Shown one piece after another: positions 25,441 through 37,764 of a stretch of 64,000 nucleotides of DNA. The stretch is from Alisma plantago-aquatica (taxonomy: Eukaryota > Streptophyta > Magnoliopsida > Alismatales > Alismataceae): assembly GCA_963693085.1 (NCBI GenBank), contig OY856409.1, forward strand, positions 242,239,058-242,303,057, given 5' to 3'. How positions within the stretch are numbered: the first letter of the stretch is position 1; every line of letters starts with the position of its first letter. The notes under the pieces are model-generated. The model did not search any database. It had not been told where the DNA came from and saw nothing but the letters and a program-made list of their open reading frames with translations. Made by a program: the position numbers and the translations under genes.

Positions 25441-26088
25441 GCCATCCTTGGATTATAGAACTCACTTTTTCATCAATAACACAAATTTTAGTGTCTTTTA
25501 TCCGCATTTTCTTGTTGATTATGTCCTTGATAAACCTTCCATGTGCTGGAATATGTTCTATCATTTCCACTAACGGAATATTAATATGGAGCTTCCTAAA
25601 CATCTCCAAGAATTTCTTGTAGTGCCTATGCTCTTTGTTCGACCTCAGACTATCTGGGAAAGGCACGTTTGGATCCTTCGCTCGCTTGTGTGATGACACA
25701 TATGGAACTTTAGGGGTCTCCTACCCTAAGCTTGCTTCAACGCCACCTTCTAGGATAGGATTTGACACATCATCCGTGGATGGCATGACTTGTGGCTTCT
25801 CCCCTCTCTCAATGACTGTAGCTTCACCATGACGCATGGCCTTCACCTGCTCCTCTTGCCTAGGTGTGGGTGCGGTCGCGATGTGCTCTTGGCGGATTTT
25901 TCTAAATGGACAACATCCGCCCGGTAGTCCATAATGACTGCGAGGATACGGTATTCTTGGTGTAGCCTCCGTATCAAAAATCATTTTGCTTTTGTCCTGG
26001 ACCTCCACCACCAGGGGCTCTGCCTCAGAAATCACAGATATATATATTTCACTTGATGATGTGCTTGAACATCATCTGCATTCCCAGC
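25415..26088 (-). pseudogene. Gag-protease linker
   Basis: The piece 25,415-25,699 reads KKFLEMFRKLHINIPLVEMI and later KVSSIIQGWLPRKRKDP. It matches the segment that precedes the protease in Athila-type elements (usually ETFRKVEVNIPLLDAI and LPPKCKDPG). The upstream piece 25,721-26,035 is less conserved. Stops separate the pieces. Confidence 0.75.
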
Positions 26089-27177
26089 CTATCTTTTTTG
26101 ATTTGTATGCTTCATGGCCGCCACTTCATTGGAAATTTGGGTCACAGTCGTCTCTAGTGCCCTCATTTGTGCTCCATGACTTTGCAATTTCTGCCCAAAT
26201 TTATTCAAAATATTGCCCTGAGATTGTAACTGCTTGACCAATGTACTTATCGTCTCTTGATTTTGTTTCACCAATTGGCTAAGCAATTCATTGTTCTTTT
26301 CCTCTAGGCTAGGCTGCAGCTTCTGAAAATTTTGTTCCTTCCTCCAATCATAATTGTTATTTCTATATCCCTGTTGATGCATATACTTTGCATGTGCTTC
26401 ATCATCAGACCCATTATCCTCTTTCTCTAGGAGCTTCTTGGCTATAAGATCCAACTTGTCATTAAGCGCTTTGATGGCCCTTTCTTCATGTGTAATGCCA
26501 ACCTGCTCAGGTGCATCTCTTTCACCCCAAGACTGCTTTTTGGACATGTTCCTTAGAATCTCCCAACACCTTGTGCCTGTGTTGTTCAAAAAGAAACCAG
26601 AACCTGTTGAGTCCAAATTACTCCTATCATGTTCATTTAGGGCGAAGTAGAAAATTTTAGCTTGCTTCTCCTTATCTAAGTCGTGATGTGGACACTTCCT
26701 CCGTATGATCTGGAAGCGCTCCCAAGTTTCAAAGTATGTTTCACCGGCTCGCTGGCTGAAGTTGTGTATCTTCCTCACTAGATCGTTTGTCTTTTCAGGT
26801 GAGAAGAATCTCTCAAAGAACACCTCAACCATGTGATCCCAAGATTCAATGTACTCATCATCCAGATTGTGCAACCATTCTCAAGCATTGCCCGCTAAAG
26901 AACTGGGAAAAAGTTTCAGGTAGAGTGTCTCTTGCGGGAACCTATCAATCTTTATCATATCACAATTTTCCACGAACGTGCTGATGTGGGTCACCGGATC
27001 CTCATTTTTAAGTCCATGGAAAGCCTGCAATTTGACCAACTGAATAAGCCCTGCATCAATCTTGTAACTGGGTATGTTGATAGCTTGTTTCTTGATTGGC
27101 CCCTTCTGCGCAGAAGAAGAAGAAGCCTTAATCCTTTCCCAGATCGTATGCTCCTCATTTTCCGCTCCGTCACCCAT
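26089..27177 (-). pseudogene. Gag of the gag-protease element
   Basis: Start at 27,177 (MGDGAENEEHTIWERI). The capsid part has VKLQAFHGLKNEDPVTHI and FVENCDMIKIDRFPQETLYL, the core of retrotransposon gag. One stop at about 26,880 interrupts it, followed by 26,089-26,874. That second piece contains FFERFFSPEKTNDLVRKI and GETYFETWERFQ, again family signatures. The C-terminal third is rich in Gln, Asn, Glu and Lys and looks like a coiled coil (LLSQLVKQNQETISTLVKQL). I saw no zinc knuckle. Apart from the single stop it is well preserved, consistent with the rather similar LTRs. The protein packages the element RNA. Confidence 0.87.
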
Positions 27178-27354
27178 TATTACTTTACTAGTACCTGAAA
27201 TTTCAAATGGTAGTGTATGAACCGGTACTAATAATTAAAACAATGAATAAGATTTGCAATTCAGTTCAAAAGATGAAAAGAAAAACAATTTACAGGAATT
27301 AAAAGTGGCCTAGTGTGGCCGCTCGCAGCACTCGTAGTGCTAAAATTCACCGTT

Positions 27355-27372
27355 TCCCCGGAAATGGTGTCA
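27355..27372 (-). promoter_or_regulatory. Primer-binding site of the gag-protease element
   Basis: The minus strand reads TGACACCATTTCCGGGGA six bases inside the 5' LTR. It resembles the TGGCGCCGTTGCCGGGGA primer-binding sequence of Tat/Athila elements with a few changes. Confidence 0.75.
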
Positions 27373-27378
27373 AAAACT

Positions 27379-28783
27379 TGACACGTGTAAACTGTGCGTG
27401 CAAACGCAAGTATATGTATCAATGTAATATAGGCCTTGTGAGGCCCGAGTCGAACTCAGGGAAACGTGAATTTTAGTAGACTACTACTAATTGGTTGCGA
27501 TCAGCTAAATCAATTAAAAGAGTTTGAGAGTTGTTGTAAAATAAAAGAAAATAAAATAAAATAGAGCAATCGATTAAGGGTTTAGTTTAATCAATTCAAA
27601 TGGAGATCTTTAGGATTTCAGTTTCACCGCGGGTTTTCATTGTATGAATTTCCATATAGCTACTCAAGTTCATCTCTCAATCTGGGTAGTGTCCTGTAGT
27701 CAGAATTGTCCACTGTCGTGGTACAATTCACTACCTAAGTCTAGGGCGGTTCCACCGTCGTAGTAACCTATACCCTAAACTAGGTGCATTAGAATCGACC
27801 TCTGGGTTTCCACCATTAACCGTACATCACCTTGTTCAAGGGATTTGTTAATTAATGTGAATTTCGTCTCTTTTCAACCGTTAATTCTTCTTTCAAAGTA
27901 ATTAAAGGTATTATATTATCATTATGGTGATTAAGCATAACAATATAATTGAGATAACGAAATCATACCACAGATTTAGGAGACAAATTATGAATTACTA
28001 TGATAAAAACACCAAACAATGCTTCCTCGGGCTACTCCCGGTCCTAAAGATTAAGGGATTAGCCCCGCATGGTTGACAATGGAAAATACATAGGAGTAGA
28101 GAATAAAAACATGGGAAACATGGAGCAAACTCGTGTAACCCCTGATACAAAGGTGTTCCTGGAGATCCTCCTCGAGAAACGTGCGTTTTGCAGTCTTCCA
28201 GCAGCAAAATCGCCCGTCAGAGGTGCCCGGATCGCTCGGTTGACGGCCTTCGTCTCTTGTATCCTCTCTCTCTTTCTCTCTCCTTCTTGGATGTTGTGAA
28301 ACACGATATGAGATCCCCCTAGGGCCGGCCGTGCTCTTCTTAGGTCATAGGACCACTTTACGGCTCCGAAAAATCTCAACCGTCGGATTAAAACGCTCCG
28401 TTTTAGTGCAGAAAATCACCAAATCCCGACGCTGTCGATAGTATCGACCCCCAGGTCGATGGTATCAACCATGATACAGGTGTTTCCTTCCAAGATCACG
28501 TTTTGGGGTTGCTTTCTGATAAAATGTCGATACTATCGACACCAGGGTCGATAGTATCGACTCTGGACAATGCAAAAGTGCCTGAAAAAGTGCCAAAATA
28601 TGTGTATAAGTTCGGGGATTATATAAAATCATATAAATATGATAAAAGAAGTATAATTTGATGGAAAAAGAGTTTTAAGGCCAACTATAGTTAATTATGC
28701 AAATATAATCAAGAAAATGACAAATACATGTATAAAACAGATATAAAATAAGACTATAAAAGCGACTCAAAACCCATGCATCA
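27379..28783 (-). repeat. 5' LTR of the gag-protease element
   Basis: Pairs with 21,348-22,734 and has the same TG/CA ends. Palindromes lie at 28,434-28,469 and 28,526-28,561, in the same places as in the other LTR. Because of them and the downstream LINE codons, a frame runs from LINE ORF1 into the LTR by chance. Confidence 0.92.
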
Positions 28784-28788
28784 CATTC
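28784..28788. repeat. Target-site duplication CATTC (right)
   Basis: Matches 21,343-21,347 exactly. Confidence 0.88.
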
Positions 28789-29811
28789 CTTCTCGATGTG
28801 TCTTGCTTGTCCACATTTCATACAGATGAAAGGTATGTTTTCATACTGTATAGCATACCTCTTCCCAAGAATTGATACCACTGGCACTAATGGTTTACCC
28901 AATTCTATTTCAACTGCTATCCTTGCAAAATATCCTCTTTTCTGCATGATGGTATTTAGATCCACTTTGATATTTGTTCCCACCGAGTTAACCACAGCCT
29001 GTAGAAACTGGTCGTGATATAGGTGTAGTGGCAGATTTGGTATTCTGATCCATACTACAGCCTTCTCCGGTTGTGCTTTGTCTAGTGAGAACCAGGGGTT
29101 CCACCTCTGTACAGATAGATATGAGCCGAACAAGGGCCAAGGACCTCCTGTTAATCCTCGCAGATAGTCTTCCTCCTTTTGTAGTTGAACCAGATAACAG
29201 TCGTTTTCCAAATCTATCAGGTTGAAGCCTCCATTTGGTTTCCAAAGAAGATTGATCTTGTTTCGCATAGTCCAATACCCAATATCCTTGGACAACAATT
29301 TTTCTATTACCACATATCTCCATGGTTTCAAGAGGTTGTCCAACGCACCTTTCTGTATATCGAATGTCGGAATCCCACCTTCATTAGTTAGCATAATATC
29401 TTCTGGTTTCAGTTGGATGCCCAAGTTTTCCATGTCTATATGAATATATCCTTCTGGATTCGCTTTCGGTCCTTCTACCACAGCCTTATATGACACCTTT
29501 TCTCATCCTCCCTGTGATTGATTCTCCGCTGATTCCTTCCCCTTATTTCCGGACGCCCCTAGCACTGGGAACTCGACTGAGGTATTAGTCTGGCCTTCCA
29601 TTTCCATGTCATTCGGATTCCATCTATCTCTCGCATCTTGAAACTCACCTTCGTCTACGTTACCAATCCTTTGGGTTCTGTAGACCAGTTGAATGCTCGA
29701 TCCTCCTAACTGGATAGATGCATGTCTTCCTCTTCCTGGGTCTCCATCATCCGCCGTCACGAATCCCACCCTAGGTTGCGTGCCGCCAGGGTCCTCCTCA
29801 GGGATGCTCAT
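28784..29811 (-). pseudogene. LINE ORF1, N-terminal part
   Basis: Start at 29,811 (MSIPEEDPGG). A single TGA near 29,500 precedes the frame KVSYKAVVEGPK. The middle has YLVQLQKEEDYLRGLTGGPW and VVWIRIPNLPLHLYHDQFL, typical of the DUF4283 RNA-binding region. It is followed by RYAIQYENIPFICMKCGQA and a complete C-x2-C-x4-H-x4-C zinc knuckle (CMKCGQARHIEKEC). The last cysteine codon is cut by the LTR element. ORF1 proteins of this family coat the LINE RNA. The rest of ORF1 is at 20,949-21,347. Confidence 0.88.
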
Positions 29812-29839
29812 CGCTCATTTCCTTCACACACAAAAAACC

Positions 29840-29851
29840 CTTATGTTCTTT
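29840..29851. repeat. LINE target-site duplication, high-coordinate copy
   Basis: CTTATGTTCTTT, identical to 16,504-16,515. It places the LINE 5' end at 29,839. Confidence 0.85.
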
Positions 29852-32800
29852 AAAATTGCTTTTCCATCTGTTTTAAAATACTTTCTAGGTAAATATTGGT
29901 ATCCTTGTAAACAAAATCCAAGTCGATAGGGTGCTAGAAGAATCTATTGTTGGTATCGGAAGTTTAATCATCCAACAAAGTTTTTCGACTTGAAATTTTT
30001 TGAATTTGTTGATTGGAATCTGTGTTGAAGAGAACACATACTTGAAACATTGAAAGTGTTCTTCTTTCCTTTCATCATTAACAGCTCTGTTTGTGTTTGC
30101 ATAGTGTCTTGATGATATAGAATGAACCTATAAATCTGAGAGCATGTTGTTAAATCTTTGTACTTCAATCTACTGTATTTAGCTTCCATGGTGACATGCC
30201 TATGAATTGTTCTTTGGTTACATATTCCTAGCACGTCTTCATATTCCTCAGACTTTTCTTTTGCAATTTTGATCCCAATCCTGCCTTCGTTCTTGTCTAC
30301 AAACCCACTCTATGGGTATAATTTTCCTTTGCTAGAGTTGATTAATTCTCCCATGAGTGGGTTTTTCATGCATTTACCTTTTGTATTGTATCTTGATGCT
30401 TCCTTGTTCTTTCCATCTCTTGCTAGAGATAGTATGTTTGTGCTCATTTCATTTGAGTTATTACAATAAAGCCTTGAGTTTGGTTGTTCCAAGAAATTTC
30501 AAGGTTTGTTACTTTGGTTCCACATATAAGTATATTTATACGTTCATGAGTGTGTTTCTGTGGCTAAGCATGTGCCTAAGCTCTGATCCTTCTGAAAAGA
30601 GTATGCAAGTATCTGATAAATGTTGTTCTAGTCTTTGGGATCCTTCTCTGTTTGGTTGATCTAAAGTAAAATAGACTCATCAAGAATTTTTTCTTTAGAC
30701 TTTGCATGAAGGATTTTCTAAATATGTCTTTCTACTTTAGTTTTACCTCTTTTGAAGTTTCTACACATCTGATATCCTTTGCTAGGATTCTTTATAAGAA
30801 ATATAATGTTGATTTAATTCCTATTCTGAAGGTTTTGATGTCAATTCTGTATGGTTTTGGCATCTGCAGTTGGGGTGGATTACAATCAAAGGATTTTGCT
30901 AATTTTATAGGAACAAGATTCTTGAATTTCTTACTATAACTTGTGCAAGCTCTCTCTTCTCTTGATTTGAAGACCCCCAGTCTCCTTTAAGACTTCCAGT
31001 TTCCTTCAAGAAAAGACACCAACCAGTCCATTAAACCAAACGGTTCCTTGCTTTCAAGAGTAATACTAGAAGGGAATGCATCATGCTTTTGAAGAATGGA
31101 CCATTATCTAGGCATCCAAATGGTCAGGTCCATCGTCAAATTGAATTCTAACCTGGTAAACTTTTTCTTTCAACAAATATGTTGGTTCTCCTTGAAGTCA
31201 AAATTCCTTTTGAGGTGCCCTAACTGTTTGGTGTTGCCAAGTTTACTGCAAGTTTTACTTTATCTGATGAAAGAGTATGACTTCTTTCCTATTTGTTATT
31301 CAATAATACAATGCTCTATCAAATTACAAGTTATTGCCTTTGTAGAGAGGAACTGCATGGGAGCAACCACCACCAGACCTGGCTTCATTGTTAATGATTT
31401 TGCTAACAATAAATTGTGATATGCTTATTCACTGTGAAATCACAATTGTAAGAAAGGATCAATGGGAATATATCTATTAGTGTCTGAACATGGTTGAGTT
31501 CTTGTCTTACAATTTGACATGTCTATTTGGGAGTTTGTTCTGTCCCATAATCACTAATGCCCAACTGCGTGACTTGTGCTATCTATCATGGATATAAACT
31601 CCTGGTGTAGCAACATCAGTTTTTGTTATCTATCATGGATGTCCCCTCAGTTGTTACCGCTTATGGTGGTGTAACAACCTACTTGATTGCAAACATGCAC
31701 TGTAATGGTAAGGCAGTTCTGCTTGAAAACTGACTACACATTCCTCAACCTTCAAGCTGACATCTCAAATTCCTTGAACAAGATTCATATATCTGGCCAG
31801 ACAGGCCTTTCTTTGATTAGCCTTGAACAAGATTCATGTATCAAGAAGTATGTATCTTTTACTGAGCATATCAATCGATTTGGATTTAGAGTATTCAAAT
31901 TGGTATCATGCTTTTTTGTTGTAAGCATGTCCTGCTTCTTTATGTAACTCATGCCCTAATGCTACATAAGTCTCCAGTCTTATAGTTCAAATCAGTAGAG
32001 TAGACCGAGTTATTGCATAAACTCCTAGCATCACAGAAAAAAAATCCAAGTAGATTACAAATTTAGATCTACAAGCAATGTGTCTTTGTACATCAGTCTA
32101 GCATTATCTTGTGTTTATCTTCAATTCTCCAGTGGAAGGGGAACGAGAAACTAATAAGGGACTCATGCAAAAGACTTGATATTATAACCAAATGTTTGTA
32201 CGTTTTTACTCTTTAATATTTATTCCAGCCTTCCAACGGATCTTAAGGGATCACAATAATATCCGGGCACAATAACAAATTTGTTGCCATTGCCAATTCA
32301 GCCACTTTGACGGATGGACCATTTCTTATGGTGCTCGTTAAATTGCTTTCTAATATTGGTTTATATCTGATAAATCTAAATACACAACGACATGGACAAT
32401 TGTGTCTCATGGTTGTTTATATTTTATAAAGGTGTTAACCAACTACACGTTATTGTTGCTTGTGTTTAATGTTTGAATGTTCACTTGAGTTTGTAGGTTT
32501 GACATGTATTTTGACCCTCAAATTTCGGCCAATGTATTTTACTTATTGTTAATCCATATGCTTATATTTGATCCTTCTTAAAAAGGATCCATTAAATATG
32601 CACCCTTGATATATAAAGAGCTTGTGCAGTAATAACATCAATTCGTAGAGCAGGCTGCTTATGATTAGGATATGTTTATAGAGAATCTTCTCAAGGTTAT
32701 ATGCATGGCTATACTATGATTTGGCCGCTCCAAGCACTCCACACATACCCACAACTACTTCCACAGTCCAACCCATTATTTTTGTTATGTTTAAAGAGTT

Positions 32801-35800
32801 GAATACTTATCCAAATCTAGATTTCATTAGTAATATGCTTAATTCTGAATCATTTCAGCCTATTTTGAAAAGAATGATTGCATTGGAAGGCATCAAACAA
32901 ACTTATCTAATTAGAGAGTTCACTGAAAGGGTCTAGAAGTGAAAGGAGCGGCATTATCTGCATCATATATACTATTCTATCAGTTCATTATGATGCATCC
33001 AAAGTCATACTATTTTGCACTTGCTTGCCTAAATCACTAGTGATTAGTTACTTGCATTGTTTCATATTGTTGTTCATTTGTCACCTAATTGGTGTATGGG
33101 TTTTTTTTATATGAAACATATAAGGTGTTGGAACATGTGTTTGAATCATGGAGAACTTAGCCCTATTTGTTCTTCTCTAATGTTACATATGAGACACTAC
33201 TGAGAATTTTTTTGAAGTATCAGTTACTTGCATGCAGGGTTTTGGTCGGCATTGTCTGCTATAACCCCTGGAGTTATGGAAGGTATTTTCTTCCTTTATC
33301 TACTTGCATGGTTTTGAAAATGTGTTTACCATTGTCTCTTTTATGGCTTTTGAGATTTAGTGTTAGCTCTTGGAGGTTCTGCACTCCTTAGAAAGAGGCA
33401 TATTTTTGTTGATGGTCTTTGAGGGGTCATAATCTTCTGAATGTTGTTGCATCAAGTCAGTTAGGGGTTGTACAGTTGAATGGTCAAGAGGCAATTCAAT
33501 CCCACGTAAGTGAATATACTATCATAATCGATGCATGGAACAAAAGCATTTTGCAACATTTTCTACAATCTCATATAGGTTTCATAAAAGTACTCATACA
33601 GATTCAATGTGGTTAGTAGTGGAATTCACTATGCAAATGACAGTTATTTTCTGTAAGTACTAATATAACGTGCTTTACTGAATGCACATCTTCTAGATCA
33701 TCATGGTATTGATTTCATGGTCGGGATTCTTGCAACTTGTAGATTGCTAAGAGTTGATATCCTCTTAGGTACTCTGCTGAAAGATGCTAGTGTATGGTAG
33801 TTTGAGTCATTTTATCCATTGCCTTCTTTAGCTTATTTATGAGGTTCTCTTTGGTCTTGCAATAAGGCTCACATCTATTTGTTCAAGATTCCACATTGGT
33901 CCTAATGTGGAATTTTTTACTAACGTGAATCTAGCAAATGGATCTGGTTCATATTAAGTGAGAAAGACTATGGTATCCAAAGCAATTATATCCTTAATGA
34001 AGCTCTATGGAAGTCAACTGCCATCTAGGTACCTCTCACTTTCATGCCGCACTTAAATCATTGTTGATACCTTTTACCAGTTGTTATGAGTGGACCCATG
34101 GATGTCTCTTGCCTTCCTTCAGAGGGCTTCTAGGCCTATGTCCACCTTAAGTTATGGTGCACAAGTGGTTCCCAGCTCTAATCTAATTTCTTGAATTTGT
34201 CCAATTTAAATTTTATCTTCCTTCCTGTGAGTTGTTACTTCCTCCAAAAGGCAGGTCTACAATAAATACTAGGTGCTCCTGAACAGTTTTACCTTGTAAT
34301 TTATAGACTTCTTCTAAGTCACAATGTCTAACACAAGTGAGAACAATGTTACAAGTTGTAGGTGGATGAGTATTTTGTCATAGCTGAATGTCTAGAAAAG
34401 TCTCATTTAGCAAGAATCTAAATTGTCTTTTAAAAAAGTGTTTACATTCATTTTCTATATTAAATAGATGTGGCCTGTAAATTATAACCACAACCAACAT
34501 GCCTTTGGAAAATACACCGATTTCTTCTGTTTTAGGGCAACACTTACATAATCTATAGAACCTGTTGGAAGAATGGGAGATGACGGATCAAGGAAATATG
34601 CCTCAAATGGCGCCCTAAGTTGAAAGAACCATTGACGCAGCTATGCAATGATCTGAAGACAACTTCCCTTGTTCCTCGAGGAAGCCATATAAATGATCTT
34701 GGTGGTGTACTAAAGCTGAAATTGTATTCTTATGCTTTGTTTTTCATTATATAGTCTTTTCTTGCACTAAATATATAGTTCTTTTTTGTAGGTGTTTAAA
34801 GATAGGATATGCACCTAGCTATAGAAAATGCTACGGAATAGATGAAATTGTAGAAAATGTTATCATGTTGACTTCATCAAGTTCATAAAATGATTTTGAG
34901 TTCCTAGATGCCCTTTCTATGAAGAGCTTGCAATCATATTTTTGAGGAATGTAATATTTTTGTAGATTGACTTATGAAGCTTCTTGGCAATGATAGATTC
35001 CCAGTCTTCCAGCATATTCTCAATTGTCATCTTGATTCACCCCCTTGTTTGGAATTTTCTCAAAAATCTCCTGAACAATCTCTTAAACTTTTGGAACTTT
35101 GGTCATGCCTCCAGTCAGCAATAGTCATCTATTTCCTTGGGTCGATATCCCAACATTCTTTAAGAAGTTCTTGCATGTGTTCCTGGTCCTGTCAATCAAG
35201 CTATTCACTAAGGTCTCAAATTTTGATCTGGTCAGAGTGATGTTCAGATGTTTAGTTCCGAAGACATCTCTAGTATTATCATGAAATTTATAAACGAGCC
35301 AGGCATGAGACAGAAGGTAATTAACACATTTGATTATGGTTGTCTTTTGTCTCTACAAAATAATTACTTCTTGGATATTATAAGCAGTTGGTGGGAGTAT
35401 GATTTAGATGATTGTTGCCTTGCTAAAACAAACAGATTGATAATTGTATACTAAGAGTGCATGGTGTTTCTTTGAATGGAACTAGAGAAATCAATAATAC
35501 ATATACACCACATTTCCTTGATGGCACCTGAATGCACTGCAACTCGAGTCTTCACTCACTTTGCATGAGGTATGCACCTCATATCAACAACCCCTCCTAA
35601 TGGCACTGATGCTTTAAACAGGCGTAATCCACAACCCAACAACTGAACATGCCCCCCTAATGGCACTGAGGCTTTTAATAGGTGTAAGCGTCAAACTAGG
35701 TTGGTTTTAGGTAGGGCAATGTTCATTTTTTCAGTCCAGCAACAGCGAAACCCCAAACTCTCATGAGTGAATACTCTTTTGAGTATTGCGCCTTATTTGA

Positions 35801-36725
35801 CTTGAGGTTTAAACCTCATATGTCTGGAGGCTTGTTTTTTAGCACCCCAGGCTCACTAAGATAAACAACCCATGTGCCTATGCACTTTGTAACTTGGTTC
35901 ATATCTATAATATGCAATATGAAACACCTAAAGGTGGGTTTTATTCCACATTGTACTTTGTGCAGAAAAGTATATGTTTGTTTATATAGAAATACATATC
36001 GGAAATTTTCAAGCTTGTTGGATTAATTTGTTCTTTATTGGTTCTATTTATTTTGAAACCATCTGGCCTATAAACATTTGTTCCTATTATTTTCTGACCA
36101 GTTGTGTCATTTACATCTAAATCTGTGTTGTATAATATTTTCAGATATTTTTCCTATCAGTTTCGTAGTCACTAAGTGTTTCTTGACATTACATTTCGGT
36201 TTCATCTTTTCATGATACTCATAGGGTGTGGGATTTTGTCTGATGTATAGCTGAGTTGCTAATAGAAACTTGCTATATGCCACTGAGAAGAGGATATAGT
36301 ATAAAATCAAATGTATGATTATTTTACATAAAGGAGGAAAATACCAGATGCATAGAAATTAATGACATCATGTTCCCAAAGTTGCTTGCTACCTGGGATT
36401 TTAATCAATTCAGAACACAGTCTTACTGATATTCAGAGATGAAAGTAAGGTGACTTTAAGATGAGTTGCTCAACTATTCCCAATCTGAGTCCCCCATGAA
36501 GAGATATAACAACCACACCCTAACTTAGTGCCTTGAAAACGGGTGTGTTGAATCATTTACATTGTACATAACTATGCGTGAATCAGATCATATTTTGATA
36601 TCGTGTTAGTTAAAATGGATATGTGCGATGTTTTTAAATTGCCATTAGGAAAAAGCAGTAAACTACATGATTTATACGTAAAAGTGAATCATCTACATAA
36701 CAATTTGCTTCACTCTCCAACTTCT
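29852..36725. other. CACTA internal sequence, long non-coding stretch
   Basis: About 6.9 kb of AT-rich DNA with only short open frames. The longest on the plus strand are 31,096-31,419 (107 codons), 30,357-30,659 and 34,974-35,240, none of which shows a known domain. A frame at 32,721-32,936 is hydrophilic (MAAPSTPHIPTTTSTVQPII) and could be an exon, but I cannot link it to others. At about 35,596-35,690 the phrase CTAATGGCACTGA(T/G)GCTTT occurs twice, about 70 bp apart. If the transposase gene is here it is split by introns or too decayed to see. Confidence 0.4.
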
Positions 36726-36732
36726 ATACTTT

Positions 36733-37757
36733 GGTTTTTTTAAAAGACACCACACTCATTACACTAAAGCCATACAACATCTACATGTAAAGGGAGATAC
36801 ACCAACCGAACACAAAAAGTAAAGAGCTGATACAATAACCAGAAACTCATATCGGAACGTGATAAGTACAATGATGTATTGATCTCTCTTCTATATCGCT
36901 GACCAAAATAGCTTTTTATGAGAGATTCCTTCAACCTATGATTATATATGATATAAAGTATATGCTCCAAACCAGTGACCAAAGAAGGAATCATCTTCGC
37001 ACATGTTGCCATACAACAAAGAAACAAAAAAAGACCTAACATGAAAGGAGGACACAAACCACACGACAACATAGAACCTATAACTCACTAAAGAAAACTG
37101 CAAACAGAGAGAAAGATAACAGATAACACAGGTCGCACTACGGCACCAGCAGAAAAAGCCACTATGGATCCCTTTCAAGGACAAGCAAAGGAGTAGAAAA
37201 GGTCGGAGGAAGAATAAGGATGGGGGATAGAAAATACAGTAGAACCCCACCACCACTCACCAAGAAACCTAACTCGATCGCAATCGAGAGAGGAACGGAA
37301 GCAACGCCTCTAAACCCAAGACCCCTGATTATCCCCTACCCCAGCAAGCCAACAGAGAAACTGAGGGAACACCCACCGAACCTCAGGCGGCAGAACACAG
37401 ACAAGACACAAAAAAGGAAGCCCCCAACAACCTATATCTAGGAACGACACAAAATAGAAACAAAAAGATAAAAAGGAAACAAAGCAGGGAGAGCACGATC
37501 GGAAAGAAAGAAAGGGGGAAGAAGACACTCGCATAAAAGGGACCCCTGATCGAAAGGAGGCCCACCCGTCGGCTCCAAACCACCCTGGAACGACCACCAC
37601 CAGTGACCTGAGACGCCGCTGACAGGATGATGCCACCAGCCGGCTCCAGACCCCGAACGGATCTCAAACACGAAGCCACCTACCGAAAGGGGGCAAGGAC
37701 TGAGAGAGGAACACGACGCGGTGTTGCCAATGGTGCTATGAGACAATATAGAACATA
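36733..37757 (-). mobile_element. Possible retroposon inside the CACTA
   Basis: A block of about 1 kb differs sharply in composition from its surroundings: its high-coordinate half (37,200-37,740) is GC-rich while the flanks are AT-rich. On the minus strand it ends in a short A run (plus-strand T run at 36,735-36,741). ATACTTT lies on both sides (36,726-36,732 and 37,758-37,764), a possible 7-bp target duplication. Minus-strand frames of about 100 codons cross it (36,764-37,746) but none shows a LINE domain. It may be a SINE-like or 5'-truncated non-LTR copy, or a captured transcript. Confidence 0.4.
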
Positions 37758-37764
37758 ATACTTT

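Larger units (their letters stand above)
21348..28783 (-). mobile_element. Gag-protease-only Ty3/gypsy-like LTR element
   Basis: Complete element of 7,436 bp on the minus strand, with two LTRs of 1,387 and 1,405 bp, TG/CA ends, a CATTC duplication, a primer-binding site and a polypurine tract. The internal 4.6 kb encodes gag and an aspartic protease, then about 2.2 kb without coding capacity where reverse transcriptase, RNase H and integrase would be expected. The tract next to the 3' LTR (GGTTTAAGCTTAGGGGAG) and the phrase GCTTGTTGGGAGGCAACCCA at about 24,945-24,965 are hallmarks of the Tat/Athila group. It must rely on a related autonomous element. By eye the LTRs are about 95% alike. Confidence 0.92.
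16516..29839 (-). mobile_element. L1-type LINE, near full length, interrupted
   Basis: Non-LTR retrotransposon on the minus strand with 5' leader, ORF1 (nucleic-acid-binding), ORF2 (endonuclease, reverse transcriptase, zinc region, RNase H), a short 3' untranslated part and a poly(A) tail seen as poly(T) at 16,513-16,522. A 12-bp duplication flanks it. Without the LTR element lodged in ORF1 its length is close to 5.9 kb, typical for a complete plant L1. A few stops and frameshifts show it is now inactive, but it is much better preserved than the elements on the left. Confidence 0.9.

Noticed and set aside
22385..28561. CRISPR-like array because of regularly recurring palindromes
   Set aside because: Spacing is irregular, copies sit in LTRs and the interior of a plant retroelement, and no cas genes are present. 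The DNA is clearly eukaryotic.
28675..28783. ORF1 C-terminus reading into DAWVLSRFYSLILYLFY as a fused protein
   Set aside because: This is readthrough from LINE ORF1 into the inserted LTR. The true continuation lies at 20,949-21,347.
36764..37746. Series of ~100-codon minus-strand frames as a real gene
   Set aside because: Overlapping frames in all phases in a GC-rich block, no domain. Better explained by composition.
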